Source: Chloroflexota bacterium (GTDB taxonomy: Bacteria; Chloroflexota; Dehalococcoidia; RBG-13-53-26). Taken from it: a stretch of DNA of 21,317 bases. Of this stretch, positions 1 to 6,555 are shown piece after piece. Both the position numbers and the translations under genes were made by a program. The stretch spans positions 1 through 21,317 of the forward strand of contig JAUWXW010000005.1 in NCBI GenBank assembly GCA_030616195.1. Reading direction: 5' to 3'. Under the pieces are notes generated by a model. That model made no database searches and had not been told where the DNA came from. It worked only from the letters and a program-made list of their open reading frames with translations. How positions within the stretch are numbered: the first letter of the stretch is position 1; every line of letters begins with the position of its first letter.

Positions 1-1
1 C

Positions 2-187
2 CAGAAAGTTAAGGAAGATCTGGCCTACTGGGCTGAGACCCGAAGATTGGCAATGAATGTGCTGTCGAAAAAGACGTGCGAGCCCTCAGGCGAGAGGCGC
101 TGGCCCCATTTAGTTCGAGCGGTGCCATTGTGGAGTCCATACGCGAGGCAGCCGACCAAATGGGGAAAGGAAGCCGGTAACTCATGA
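2..187 (+). CDS. Possible 3' end of a truncated upstream gene
   Basis: The frame is open from the window edge to a TGA that overlaps the next start codon in an ATGA arrangement, which favours a real, translationally coupled upstream gene. The first 20 or so residues (KEDLAYWAETRRLAMNV) look protein-like, but the rest is rich in W, P and R and looks less natural. The +1 frame from base 37 to 180 reads more convincingly there (RREALAPFSSSGAIVESIR), so a frameshift or a different true frame is possible. No family is recognised. Confidence 0.25.
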   Translation, partial: QKVKEDLAYWAETRRLAMNVLSKKTCEPSGERRWPHLVRAVPLWSPYARQPTKWGKEAGNS

Positions 188-852
188 GCGGGGCTGTGCG
201 TTCTGGGCGTCTCACAGTACTCTTAGTCGGTGACCACGAAATCGTTCGCCAGGGGTTGCGGGGTATGTTGGAGGCGGAGAAGGACATCGAGATCGTGGGT
301 GCGTGTAACGCTGCGGAAGCGACCTCTGAGGCGCGAAGGCTCAGGCCGGACATCGTGCTTGTGGGTCCCGGGATGAATGGGGTTGCGGTTACACACCGTT
401 TAACGGAACTAGGCAATGCTAATGTCATGCTGGTCGCGAATGGCACCGCGCGCATGGTGGATGCTCTGAAGGCGGGGGCAGCAGGCTTCCTTGAGAGAAG
501 CGTAAACGGAGCGTACCTTGCCGAGACTATCAGGCAGGTTTATCGGATAGAGCACTCCCTGGAGCCTGCGGAGGAGGCCGTTCATCTCATCATCCTCCCT
601 GGCGCCTCGCAGACCCTACTACAATTCATTGCCCAACTAGAGAAGCTTGGTGCCAGCATTGTGGGAGCGGTGCCCACCCGCGCCGGCGGTACTACCATCA
701 CAATTCTGCTGGAGCCTGACCTGCTCTCGCGTCTCCTGAAGCAGATCAGAGATCTGCCTGAGGTGGAAAAGGCAGAAGAGGAGCCTAGCACTCTGCCACG
801 GCCCATAAAGGTCCGAGTGACCCTGAGAGCGGTGGGAGCTTGTACAAATTAA
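184..852 (+). CDS. Degenerate response-regulator receiver domain fused to an ACT-like domain
   Basis: The protein has 222 residues. Residues about 9-120 follow the NarL-type receiver pattern (VLLVGDHEIVRQGLRGML, then DIVLVGPGMNG). The usual phospho-acceptor Asp of DxxMP is replaced by Gly, the paired acidic residues before the first helix are reduced to GDH, and the conserved Lys near the end (YLLK in the family) is replaced in FLERS. It is therefore a pseudo-receiver unlikely to be phosphorylated. There is no C-terminal DNA-binding HTH. Instead residues about 133-200 (VHLIILPG, GASIVGAVPT, TTITILLEP) have the beta-alpha-beta-beta-alpha-beta look of an ACT or ferredoxin-like ligand or dimer domain. 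The start overlaps the upstream frame's stop. The role is unknown; a protein-protein or small-molecule sensor is an inference. Confidence 0.8.
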   Translation: MSGAVRSGRLTVLLVGDHEIVRQGLRGMLEAEKDIEIVGACNAAEATSEARRLRPDIVLVGPGMNGVAVTHRLTELGNANVMLVANGTARMVDALKAGAAGFLERSVNGAYLAETIRQVYRIEHSLEPAEEAVHLIILPGASQTLLQFIAQLEKLGASIVGAVPTRAGGTTITILLEPDLLSRLLKQIRDLPEVEKAEEEPSTLPRPIKVRVTLRAVGACTN

Positions 853-938
853 CCTTCATAGAAGTCCCCATAGTGGTGGGTATCCTGCTGATTCTGGCGG
901 TGGTAGTGGTACCCAATATACTGCTACTAACCAGGTAA
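840..938 (+). CDS. Possible 32-residue single-span membrane peptide
   Basis: The frame opens with TTG and overlaps the end of the receiver-like gene. It encodes a short polar start, then an uninterrupted hydrophobic stretch (IVVGILLILAVVVVP), then NILLLTR. A GGGAG lies just upstream of the TTG but is too close to be an ideal ribosome binding site. The clean transmembrane profile is the only real argument. It could be chance. Confidence 0.28.
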   Translation: MYKLTFIEVPIVVGILLILAVVVVPNILLLTR

Positions 939-950
939 AAGGGGCAGAAA

Positions 951-1091
951 ATGAGAGTGCCGAGCGAAGCACTGCTGCCGCAGCACCGTGATGCCGGCAT
1001 GGAGCTGAATGAGCTGGACGACCACACACTGGAGTTGAGGGCGAGTGGGTCTGCCCAAAGTGCCGACATCTGGTCGCTGTCACAGATATAA
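951..1091 (+). CDS. Small hypothetical ORF (46 residues)
   Basis: The ATG is preceded by AAAAGGGGCAGAAA, a weak ribosome binding site, and the frame ends 31 bases before the next gene's start. The product (MRVPSEALLPQHRDAGMEL...) is acidic and polar with no known motif. It fills the space between the receiver-like gene and the HTH gene in the same direction, which is why it is listed. The evidence is thin. Confidence 0.28.
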   Translation: MRVPSEALLPQHRDAGMELNELDDHTLELRASGSAQSADIWSLSQI

Positions 1092-1122
1092 GAACGACTC
1101 AAAGATCATAGTGGAGGTTGTG

Positions 1123-1518
1123 ATGGCTATAAGGAAGAGCAAGAGCGAGTTGGATGCCGCAAAGCAGCGGGCTTTCCAGATTCTGCGGGAGCGTTCTAAC
1201 GTCAACATTGCTGCGCTTGCGCGTGAGATAGGCCTGGCGCAGAGTACTGTTGCCGACTGGGTTCGAAAGTTTAAGAAGAACCCTCCGGCGGCCCCGTTAC
1301 CAGTGACTGCTAGCGACTTTGCCAAGGCTATTCTCGAGGGGTTTGCTGAAAAGAGTAGGGAGTTGCTCGAGAGCGAGCGACTCATTGACACTTTGCGGTC
1401 CCAACTGGGGGTTGCCGAGGCGTCTGTGAAGTACCTGGAAGAACGCTTGAAGGAAATGGGGGAAGGGGATATCAGGGAGAAGTTGGAAGGGGCTCTTGTT
1501 GTTTCTAGTTCAGATTGA
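1123..1518 (+). CDS. Helix-turn-helix protein with C-terminal coiled coil
   Basis: The ATG at 1123 is chosen over an upstream in-frame start because GGAGG sits 5 bases before it; the product has 131 residues. Residues about 22-50 form a homeodomain-like HTH (NIAALAREIGLAQSTVADWV), as in transposase, resolvase and terminase-small-subunit DNA-binding domains. After a proline-rich linker, residues about 80-115 (LLESERLIDTLRSQL... KYLEERLKEM) look like a coiled coil. The gene sits 23 bases before the replication gene and is probably co-transcribed. A regulator or DNA-binding partner of the replication module is an inference; a terminase small subunit is a weaker alternative because no large subunit is present. 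Confidence 0.75.
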   Translation: MAIRKSKSELDAAKQRAFQILRERSNVNIAALAREIGLAQSTVADWVRKFKKNPPAAPLPVTASDFAKAILEGFAEKSRELLESERLIDTLRSQLGVAEASVKYLEERLKEMGEGDIREKLEGALVVSSSD

Positions 1519-1541
1519 CAGGGAGGGTTAGCGGAGAACCT

Positions 1542-2573
1542 ATGAGACGAGGCATTGCCCGGGGGAGAGTATTCCCACAGTACTTCTCCACTGACCGCCG
1601 ATATGGTCGGCTCTCTCTCCAGGCGTGCGCCCTTTTCCCTCTGATGTGGGCAAACGCCGATGACCAAGGGCGCCTCTCCGGAGACCACGAAGAGGTCAAA
1701 TACGCAGTCTGCCCCAACATAGACCACATCACCAAGCAAGCTATCCCCGCCATCTTACAGGAGCTCCACGCCAACAAACTGATAAAGCTCTACGAAACCC
1801 CAAAAACAGACGCGGTACAGCTACTCGATTGGTGGGAAGCGCACACAGCCCAGTGGGCCTGGCCCTCACAATACCCACCCCCTGAGGGCTGGGAGGACCA
1901 CCTCCGCTATAAGCAGTCTGCCAAAGAGGTAGTAACCGTCAATTGGTTTCCTCAGGTGAACCCTCAGGTGAGCAATCAGGTGAACCCTCAGGTGAGCAAT
2001 CAGGTGAGCCCCAACAACTCCTCACATGAGGCAGAAGCGGGCACCCAGGTGAACCCTCAGGTGAGCCCCAACAACTCCTCACCTGAGGCAAAAGCGGGCA
2101 CCCAGGTGAGCCCTCAGGTGAGCCCCAACAACTCCTCGGCTGAGCGCTCAGGTGACAAAACGTCAGAAAGAAAGAAAAGAAAGAAAAGGGTTTCCACACC
2201 TTCCGAAAAGAAAGAAAGAAAGAAAAGGGGGAAAGATACTAAGAGAGGGAGAGGGAGAGGGAGATCACCTGAGCCCTCAGGTGAGCCCTCAGGTGAGCCC
2301 TCAGGTGAGAAAGTCACCTCACCCACACTTACCAGTTCACATCTAGTTCAATCTCTCAAGGATTGCTTTCATGAGGCCTGGGGCAGGATGCCCAATAGCC
2401 GCGAGACTGCCCAGTTGCGGGATTTTGGAGAGGAATTATCCTCGGCTGGCGGCGCCACGGCCGAGCAAATCCACGATGCCTTCAGAGAGGCAGCGGTTCA
2501 GAATAAGCTGCACATCGCCTATGTCCGGGCAGTGCTCGTTGCTTGGCTAGGCCTGGGAAGGGGTCGCCCTTAG
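1542..2573 (+). CDS. Phage/plasmid-type replication initiation protein, DnaD-like
   Basis: The ATG at 1542 has GGAG 5 bases upstream; an in-frame TTG at 1515 lacks a good site. The product has 343 residues. The N-terminal part, about 1-120, is a winged-helix region of the phage replisome-organiser kind (VFPQYFSTDRRYGRLSLQAC, CPNIDHITKQAIPAILQELH, then aromatic-rich LLDWWEAHTAQWAWP). The centre, about 135-245, is low complexity: PQVSNQV and SPNNSSPEAKAGTQV repeats, then a Lys/Arg/Glu-rich tract and SGEPSGEP repeats. The C-terminal 75 residues (FHEAWGRMPNSRETAQLRDF, then QIHDAFREAA) match the helical DnaD/DnaB_2 pattern that recruits helicase. The low-complexity coding region is also an iteron-like DNA array, so the gene probably contains its own origin, as lambda O does. 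The J-domain gene follows. Confidence 0.85.
   Translation: MRRGIARGRVFPQYFSTDRRYGRLSLQACALFPLMWANADDQGRLSGDHEEVKYAVCPNIDHITKQAIPAILQELHANKLIKLYETPKTDAVQLLDWWEAHTAQWAWPSQYPPPEGWEDHLRYKQSAKEVVTVNWFPQVNPQVSNQVNPQVSNQVSPNNSSHEAEAGTQVNPQVSPNNSSPEAKAGTQVSPQVSPNNSSAERSGDKTSERKKRKKRVSTPSEKKERKKRGKDTKRGRGRGRSPEPSGEPSGEPSGEKVTSPTLTSSHLVQSLKDCFHEAWGRMPNSRETAQLRDFGEELSSAGGATAEQIHDAFREAAVQNKLHIAYVRAVLVAWLGLGRGRP
1953..2308 (+). repeat. Iteron-like array of CAGGTGA repeats inside the replication gene
   Basis: CAGGTGA occurs 13 times in direct orientation, beginning at 1953, 1965, 1977, 1989, 2001, 2046, 2058, 2103, 2115, 2149, 2278, 2290 and 2302. Neighbours in the clusters are exactly 12 bp apart, and the pairs at 1989/2001, 2046/2058 and 2103/2115 sit on a 57-bp tandem repeat. 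Most copies extend to CTCAGGTGAG, a hyphenated palindrome (CTCA-GG-TGAG). TCACCTGA in the opposite orientation occurs at 2079 and 2265. Even spacing with dyad symmetry is typical of initiator-binding iterons. Simple peptide-repeat expansion is the alternative. Confidence 0.8.
2166..2264 (+). other. AT-richer polypurine tract with a DnaA-box-like site, candidate unwinding element
   Basis: Between the two iteron clusters lie two runs of AAAGAAAGAAAAG-type sequence and then GAGAGGGAGAGGGAGAGG, almost wholly purine on this strand. Between the runs, at 2190-2198, is GTTTCCACA, close to a DnaA box (TTATCCACA). Purine-strand asymmetry beside iterons is a feature of the lambda origin. The tract also encodes the basic linker of the initiator, so its composition has an alternative protein-level explanation. 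Confidence 0.45.
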
Positions 2574-2676
2574 TGTCCGAAGAAAGCGGTATCACGGAGA
2601 GATTTTATAGCCGTTGATGAGGTATTGGGTAAGTGGCAAATCAACAAGGGGATGAGCTCAAGGAATGGGAGGAGAA

Positions 2677-3201
2677 ATGACCTTCCGAACACTCGATGTG
2701 GATCGAACCAGAAGGGACATAAGGGACACGTTTCGAAAGTGGGACATCGATCCCTCTGAATTCGAGATATTGTGGGAGGAGGACGAGGACTACGGGCGAC
2801 GGGGACGCCGGCTGCCGGGAGCAAAGGTCAGATATTTCAGGAACACGGTCTGGCAGGTAGTGAGTTGCCATAGCTTTGCGGCCAGGGCAGAGAACCTCAG
2901 GCAGTGCTTTCTTCTCCTGGATCGCCTTCGCATAGCAGAGCAGCATGGCGTTCAATACCAGGGGCTCACCTCCACCAGGGAGGTTGCGGTGGTGGACAAG
3001 GAACGCTCCAAGAGGGAAGACCTGATGTATGCCTATGACTTCCTCGGGGTTGGCCCAGACGACCCGATTGAGCTGGTCAAGGATGTCTATCGGAGAAAAA
3101 GTATGTTCTACCATCCGGACAAGGGCGGTGATGCGGAGAAATTCAAGCGGCTGGCTGGTGCCTACGAACTGATATGCAATTCCCGGGGAGCCAGGCCATA
3201 G
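2677..3201 (+). CDS. J-domain (DnaJ-like) protein, J domain at the C terminus
   Basis: The second in-frame ATG at 2677 is chosen because GGGAGGAG sits just before it; this gives 174 residues. Residues about 118-168 are a J domain (AYDFLGVGPDD, then the HPD tripeptide at 146-148 within YHPDKGGDAEKFKRLAGAYE). HPD is the loop that stimulates Hsp70/DnaK ATPase. The N-terminal 100 residues hold a charged region (EILWEEDEDYGRRGRR) and no zinc-finger or G/F region, so this is a class C-type J protein. By position behind a replication initiator it may recruit host DnaK to remodel the initiator complex, comparable in purpose to DnaJ in lambda and P1 replication; this is inference. Confidence 0.85.
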   Translation: MTFRTLDVDRTRRDIRDTFRKWDIDPSEFEILWEEDEDYGRRGRRLPGAKVRYFRNTVWQVVSCHSFAARAENLRQCFLLLDRLRIAEQHGVQYQGLTSTREVAVVDKERSKREDLMYAYDFLGVGPDDPIELVKDVYRRKSMFYHPDKGGDAEKFKRLAGAYELICNSRGARP

Positions 3202-3209
3202 GAGCTGGT

Positions 3210-3479
3210 ATGACTCAGACCAAGAAGGTTAAGTATCTGGGACAACTCACTGTCGAGGTAATTGAGAATTGGGCAACGCGGTTCGAGAAGGAAGACGATG
3301 GCTATCGCTGCCCGGGGTGTGGTTCTCCGATAATGCAGACCACCTGCTACGTCTCAATCCACTGGAAGCTCTTCGGGTCGTCTTGTGCTGGTTCCGGAAA
3401 GGTCTTGCGCTTAAACTACCCATTCTGTCCCAAGTGCGATGGCGAGATTGATTACGTCAGGGCCTGCTATCACGTATGA
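3210..3479 (+). CDS. Small zinc-ribbon-like protein
   Basis: The start at 3210 has AGGAG upstream and is preferred over an in-frame ATG at 3174 that overlaps the J-domain gene. The product has 89 residues. It carries two CxxC knuckles, CPGCGSP at about 34-40 and CPKCDGE near the C terminus, plus two further cysteines between them, which suggests a zinc ribbon interrupted by a beta-rich insert. Products of this kind are common among phage early genes. No family name can be given. Confidence 0.72.
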   Translation: MTQTKKVKYLGQLTVEVIENWATRFEKEDDGYRCPGCGSPIMQTTCYVSIHWKLFGSSCAGSGKVLRLNYPFCPKCDGEIDYVRACYHV

Positions 3480-3495
3480 GAGGAGGTGAGGTGAA

Positions 3496-3669
3496 GTGGA
3501 AGCTGAAGAACGGGCGATCATACAAGGATTTGTTGACAGGTGCGTGCCCGCCGAAGGCGGCTACGTGCTCAGACTCACACCCGAGGAGCGCCAGCTGCTG
3601 TCGGGGCTGCTTTTGAAATGGGAGGAAGAACTGGGAGAGGATGTCAACACAAGCAGGGGAAGTATGTGA
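3496..3669 (+). CDS. Small conserved protein, paralogue of the product at 13525-13677
   Basis: The GTG start is preceded by AGGAGGTGAGGTGAA; the product has 57 residues. It aligns with the 50-residue product on the other strand at 13525-13677: FVDRC against FADRC, YVLRLTPEERQLL against YTLRLTREERQEM, LLLKWEEELGED against LLLKCERELGLD, about half identical. That match supports both as real genes. The C-terminal half (TPEERQLLSGLLLKWEEEL) is an amphipathic helix. The function is unknown. The last 29 bases overlap the next gene. Confidence 0.65.
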   Translation: MEAEERAIIQGFVDRCVPAEGGYVLRLTPEERQLLSGLLLKWEEELGEDVNTSRGSM

Positions 3670-3934
3670 GAAGGGCAAGCCTGGCCCTCACCGGTGGCAG
3701 CTCGGCAGAACAATAGACGGTGTTTGCCACGGCGTTTGCTCTGCGTGTGGTGAAGAGGCTGATTTTGACGTAGTAGCTGGCGAAAGGAGAATAGCGAGTA
3801 GGCCGACCGAGTCGGCAAGTTCCTCTAATTCGAAGCGGAAGCGACTGTCCAAGTCAGTAGGCTGGAGGCAGCGGGAATATGAAGCTCGCCAGCAGGCACG
3901 AGGGGTTAACGCAATCCTGCGAAGGCTAGATTAA
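3641..3934 (+). CDS. Small Cys/His protein with basic C terminus
   Basis: The product has 97 residues. Residues about 9-41 carry Cys and His (EVCEKGKPGPHRW, then GVCHGVCSACGEEADF), a likely zinc-binding treble-clef or ribbon. The second half is basic and helical (SNSKRKRLSKSVGWRQREYE), suggesting nucleic-acid contact. GGGAGAGG lies directly before the ATG. It overlaps the preceding small gene and is probably translationally coupled to it. No family is recognised. Confidence 0.62.
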   Translation: MSTQAGEVCEKGKPGPHRWQLGRTIDGVCHGVCSACGEEADFDVVAGERRIASRPTESASSSNSKRKRLSKSVGWRQREYEARQQARGVNAILRRLD

Positions 3935-3942
3935 CTGGAAAG

Positions 3943-4014
3943 ATGTTCAGCACTGAAGTACCACCAACCCGCTGCACCCCTGGCGGCAGTAGAACTCTAA
4001 GAGGGCTCGATTAA
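3943..4014 (+). CDS. Very short possible ORF (23 residues)
   Basis: An ATG after CTGGAAAG opens a 23-codon frame ending in TAA immediately before the next gene's ATG (TAAATG). The arrangement would couple it to the following gene. The sequence (MFSTEVPPTRCTPGGSRTL) has no feature worth naming, and it may just be leader. Confidence 0.18.
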   Translation: MFSTEVPPTRCTPGGSRTLRGLD

Positions 4015-4266
4015 ATGGACAAAGACTGCCCGTTGTGCAAGCGGTGGAATGCAGGGAAGGAGAGATGGGAATTCAAGCCTGGCAAAGAGACGGATTGGCG
4101 GCCTACCCCTGGGACGGATCCTCGGATGAGGCAATTCACGTGTACGGGTTGCGAAGGCATCTTCTATCGGTGTATCAGCCGTCGAAAGGCCGTAACGGAG
4201 GCAGAGCAAGACGAGCGAAAGAGACAGAAGGCGGCAGCAGATAAGGCAAAGAGAAAGAGGTCCTAG
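4015..4266 (+). CDS. Small zinc-knuckle protein with basic helical tail
   Basis: The product has 83 residues. CPLC at residues 5-8 and CTGC at about 43-46, followed by FYRC, look like a zinc ribbon. The last 30 residues (EAEQDERKRQKAAADKAKRK) are a charged helix. An AGAGGG lies upstream of the ATG. A competing frame at 4035-4244 lacks these motifs. It is one of four small Cys-rich products in the window's early region and right half and may bind nucleic acid. Confidence 0.68.
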   Translation: MDKDCPLCKRWNAGKERWEFKPGKETDWRPTPGTDPRMRQFTCTGCEGIFYRCISRRKAVTEAEQDERKRQKAAADKAKRKRS

Positions 4267-4322
4267 TGCACCTCTACGCCGATCGAGGTGGTCAAGGCGG
4301 TCGTCAAGGAATTGGAGACATT

Positions 4323-4709
4323 ATGAACGTGAATATGGAACTCAACGCCAGCGAGCTTTCTGTCGAGGACCTACGCGCATTTATCCAGGCGATTCGGGAA
4401 TGGGAACTCCGCACAGCCAAGTCCAAGGTAGCGGGTATCTTTTTGAAGACGGACCCGGTGATGAGCCTTGCTGAGGTGAGGACTCTTTTCGAGGGCATCT
4501 ACAAATGCGACGATCAGGCTATTCTGTTTCCCAAGCCCGAGCCCAACCTTCTGGCGCTCGGCAAGCGCGGGGTGGTGGTCGAGGGTGAACTCGTAGGCTA
4601 CTGTGACGCACTGACCCTGTCCGTTGAGGAAGCCAGTCCAGAGGAACTCAAGAAGCTGCAGGATGCCCGGGTCATCGCTCTCACCAAGATAGGAGGCGAA
4701 GGTGGATGA
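4323..4709 (+). CDS. Hypothetical protein, 128 residues
   Basis: The ATG at 4323 has GGAG 5 bases upstream and is preferred to an in-frame GTG at 4266 that overlaps the previous stop. The N-terminal half is helical (SVEDLRAFIQAIREWELRTA); the second half mixes strands and a late helix (EEASPEELKKLQDARVIALT). No motif is recognised. The last 8 bases overlap the next gene's GTG start, so the two are translationally coupled. Confidence 0.68.
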   Translation: MNVNMELNASELSVEDLRAFIQAIREWELRTAKSKVAGIFLKTDPVMSLAEVRTLFEGIYKCDDQAILFPKPEPNLLALGKRGVVVEGELVGYCDALTLSVEEASPEELKKLQDARVIALTKIGGEGG

Positions 4710-5220
4710 GATAGTATTTAAGTGCGAGGACAGCATGTGGCAAATGTTCGATGGTGGGCAGAAGCAATTTGACCTCAGACGGTGGGACCTCTCTGACGAG
4801 CGCATTCACCATCTCGCTGGTGGCCATTGGGAAGATGCAGTGATGAAGGGCGCGATGCCATGGTGGGAGCCCGATGTGGCACTCATTTCCTTTGAAAACG
4901 AGGCCACCGGCCAAGTGGTCACTTTTCGGTATCGAGGTATGGAGTTCACACCTTGGGCTCCAGGATGGGTATTCCTCATACTGGGAGGTATAGTCGGAAG
5001 AAGCCCGGTTGGCGATCACCCTAGGTTTCAGTTTCGAGTTGTCCCACATAGCATTGTCCCAGGTGCTCCAGTCGTGGAGTGCTGGCGAGATGGCCAATTC
5101 GTCGCTACTGTCTACGGTCATGAAGATGGACTACGCATTGTGAGCAAGTATATGAGCCTAGTTGTAAAGGAGGATGAGACCCCTCCAGCTGCTGTTGTGC
5201 ACCTGAAGGAAAGCGTATAA
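4702..5220 (+). CDS. ASCH/DUF3850-like protein with a second C-terminal domain
   Basis: The GTG start has AGGAGG 5 bases upstream and overlaps the preceding gene; the product has 172 residues. Residues about 8-100 follow the DUF3850/ASCH layout: MWQMFDGGQKQFDLRRWD corresponds to the family's 'F..V..G.K.FEIRK.D' segment, VALISFENEATGQVVTFRYRG to the strand pair after it, and APGWVFLILGG to the closing strand. ASCH domains are PUA-like folds thought to bind RNA or modified nucleotides. Residues about 115-150 (APVVECWRDGQFVATVYGHE) form an unassigned small beta domain. The family call rests on pattern and needs a profile search. Confidence 0.7.
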   Translation: MDEIVFKCEDSMWQMFDGGQKQFDLRRWDLSDERIHHLAGGHWEDAVMKGAMPWWEPDVALISFENEATGQVVTFRYRGMEFTPWAPGWVFLILGGIVGRSPVGDHPRFQFRVVPHSIVPGAPVVECWRDGQFVATVYGHEDGLRIVSKYMSLVVKEDETPPAAVVHLKESV

Positions 5221-5250
5221 CAGCGGTTACACGCAGGAGAAAAAGGGAGC

Positions 5251-5499
5251 ATGGATCGCGCGATCAGAGGCTTGGAGGAGACTTGGGAGGTCAGGTTTAA
5301 GGAGTGGGCCGCCTTGGTCAGCTTTGCCATGGAACATGCAGAGGAACTGAGGCGGAGCCCTGAACGGATGAGGGCCATCCAAGTCTCCCTGAGTAAGTAC
5401 CAGGAGGCGATGGATGACCTGCAGCGGGAGGAGAGGTTGAGGAGGCGCAAGAAAGATGGACAGGACGAGGCTGCGGGGATAGTCCGGATACCGGTTTAG
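5251..5499 (+). CDS. Small helical hypothetical protein
   Basis: The product has 82 residues and is almost wholly alpha-helical and charged (EETWEVRFKEWAALVSFAME, then LSKYQEAMDDLQREERLRRR), probably a coiled coil. AGGAG lies 12 bases and GGGAG 1 base before the ATG, both imperfect. It is the last small gene of the rightward block before a long non-coding gap. Confidence 0.58.
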   Translation: MDRAIRGLEETWEVRFKEWAALVSFAMEHAEELRRSPERMRAIQVSLSKYQEAMDDLQREERLRRRKKDGQDEAAGIVRIPV

Positions 5500-5868
5500 G
5501 ACCTGGACCAGGCGCCGAGGTCCGGCCAGGATTAGATCAATGAGAAGAAGCGTGTGGTGGGAAGGGGGATAACGGCCTATAACTCGGATTATAGTACATT
5601 TTAGCTTGCATTCGCCATCTATGTTGGGAAACCCTGGGGGGTTAGCCGCTGGAAAACGGTCTTTAGCCAACCGGTCTACCTCGGTTAGCCCCCAGGGCTA
5701 AATACCTAGGAATCGTGAGAAGTGAAGTGGAGTGTGATGGTGTGCACTGATTCGCACCAGGGGCAATGGGGCTCCTTACACCCCCTGTCTACGAGAGCCC
5801 CAGAGTCCCCTGGGCCTGGCTGAGGGCGGGATTTAGCGCGTCGGCTGTGACTGAATGAAAGGGGAAGA
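5500..5868 (+). other. Intergenic region with a structured element (main stem 5632-5640 / 5689-5697)
   Basis: No convincing gene is present in these 369 bases. A perfect 9-bp stem, CCCTGGGGG at 5632-5640 with CCCCCAGGG at 5689-5697, encloses three copies of TTAGCC at 5642, 5663 and 5685 and smaller arms (AACCG...CGGTT), so a branched RNA or cruciform is possible. A 26-codon frame at 5621-5701 runs through it without a ribosome binding site. At 5719-5745 is GAAGTGAAGTGGAGTG, similar in style to the tandem array downstream. The last bases (AAAGGGGAAG) are the ribosome binding site of the next gene. Confidence 0.5.
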
Positions 5869-6552
5869 ATGTTCAAGTGCTACCGGGTAAAGCTACAATT
5901 TAGTACTCCTTTCGCCGCAGGGCTGCCCAAGGACCCCAAAATCCTACTGGGCTTCCTGAAGGGGAGGGCGCCCAACAAGAAGCCTGAAGGAGCGACAGCT
6001 ATTGAGCAGATTGCCGAGGAGGTGGAGGAGGAGCTCTACGATTCGGGGGAGCCCGAGATCACCTTGACCACGACGTTTAAGCAGGACAAGGGCGTGATTG
6101 TCTACGAGGATAGGGGAGTTAAGGCTCACATAAAGGACTGCGCCAATATCCTCAGGCGACTGAAGGACATCAGGGGATTGAAGACAATAGTGGCTGACAG
6201 GGTTTGGGTGGAGCCCCGCTTTATTCCCCTGACGAAAAGCGGTCAGCCTGTCAAGGAGATTAGCGGCTCGGAAATCAAGCCCATAACGGTGAGGGATAGA
6301 CGCACCGGGCAGTCCAGAACCGCGGTGAAGATCGTGGAATTCGTGGAGTCGCCTGCAATGGAATTTGACCTCAAAGTTCTGGATGATGGCCTGGTATCCC
6401 AGGAGCTCCTAGAGGATATCTTCAAATACGGTGGCCAGATTAAGGGAATGGGTGCCGACCGCGGCCTTGGCTGGGGCCGGTACACTTTTGAGCTGGAGGA
6501 GAAAGGGGAGAAGAAACAACCGAGGAAGAGAAAGCGAGCGGGCAGAGGCTGA
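5869..6552 (+). CDS. Stand-alone RAMP-like protein (phage type)
   Basis: The product has 227 residues. The N terminus (FKCYRVKLQFSTPF) is a first ferredoxin-like strand of RAMP type. The middle carries VYEDRGVKAHIKDCANIL and VADRVWVEPRFIPL. The C terminus, EFDLKVLDDGLVSQELLEDI then FKYGGQIKGMGADRGLGWGR, matches the strand-helix-glycine-rich-loop ending of RAMP proteins (Cas5/Cas7-like and uncharacterised phage relatives, where I recall GLGDWRPRFGRF). No cas genes or repeat-spacer array are nearby, so a CRISPR role is not supported. The last residues are basic (KKQPRKRKRAGRG). It may bind RNA. It is isolated between two non-coding regions. Confidence 0.7.
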   Translation: MFKCYRVKLQFSTPFAAGLPKDPKILLGFLKGRAPNKKPEGATAIEQIAEEVEEELYDSGEPEITLTTTFKQDKGVIVYEDRGVKAHIKDCANILRRLKDIRGLKTIVADRVWVEPRFIPLTKSGQPVKEISGSEIKPITVRDRRTGQSRTAVKIVEFVESPAMEFDLKVLDDGLVSQELLEDIFKYGGQIKGMGADRGLGWGRYTFELEEKGEKKQPRKRKRAGRG

Positions 6553-6555
6553 ATT

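Noticed and set aside
1080..1739. 219-residue leftward frame
   Set aside because: It is antisense to the HTH and replication genes, both of which have motifs and ribosome binding sites.
4035..4244. 69-residue rightward frame inside the zinc-knuckle gene
   Set aside because: It lacks the CxxC pairs of the 4015 frame and has no better start.
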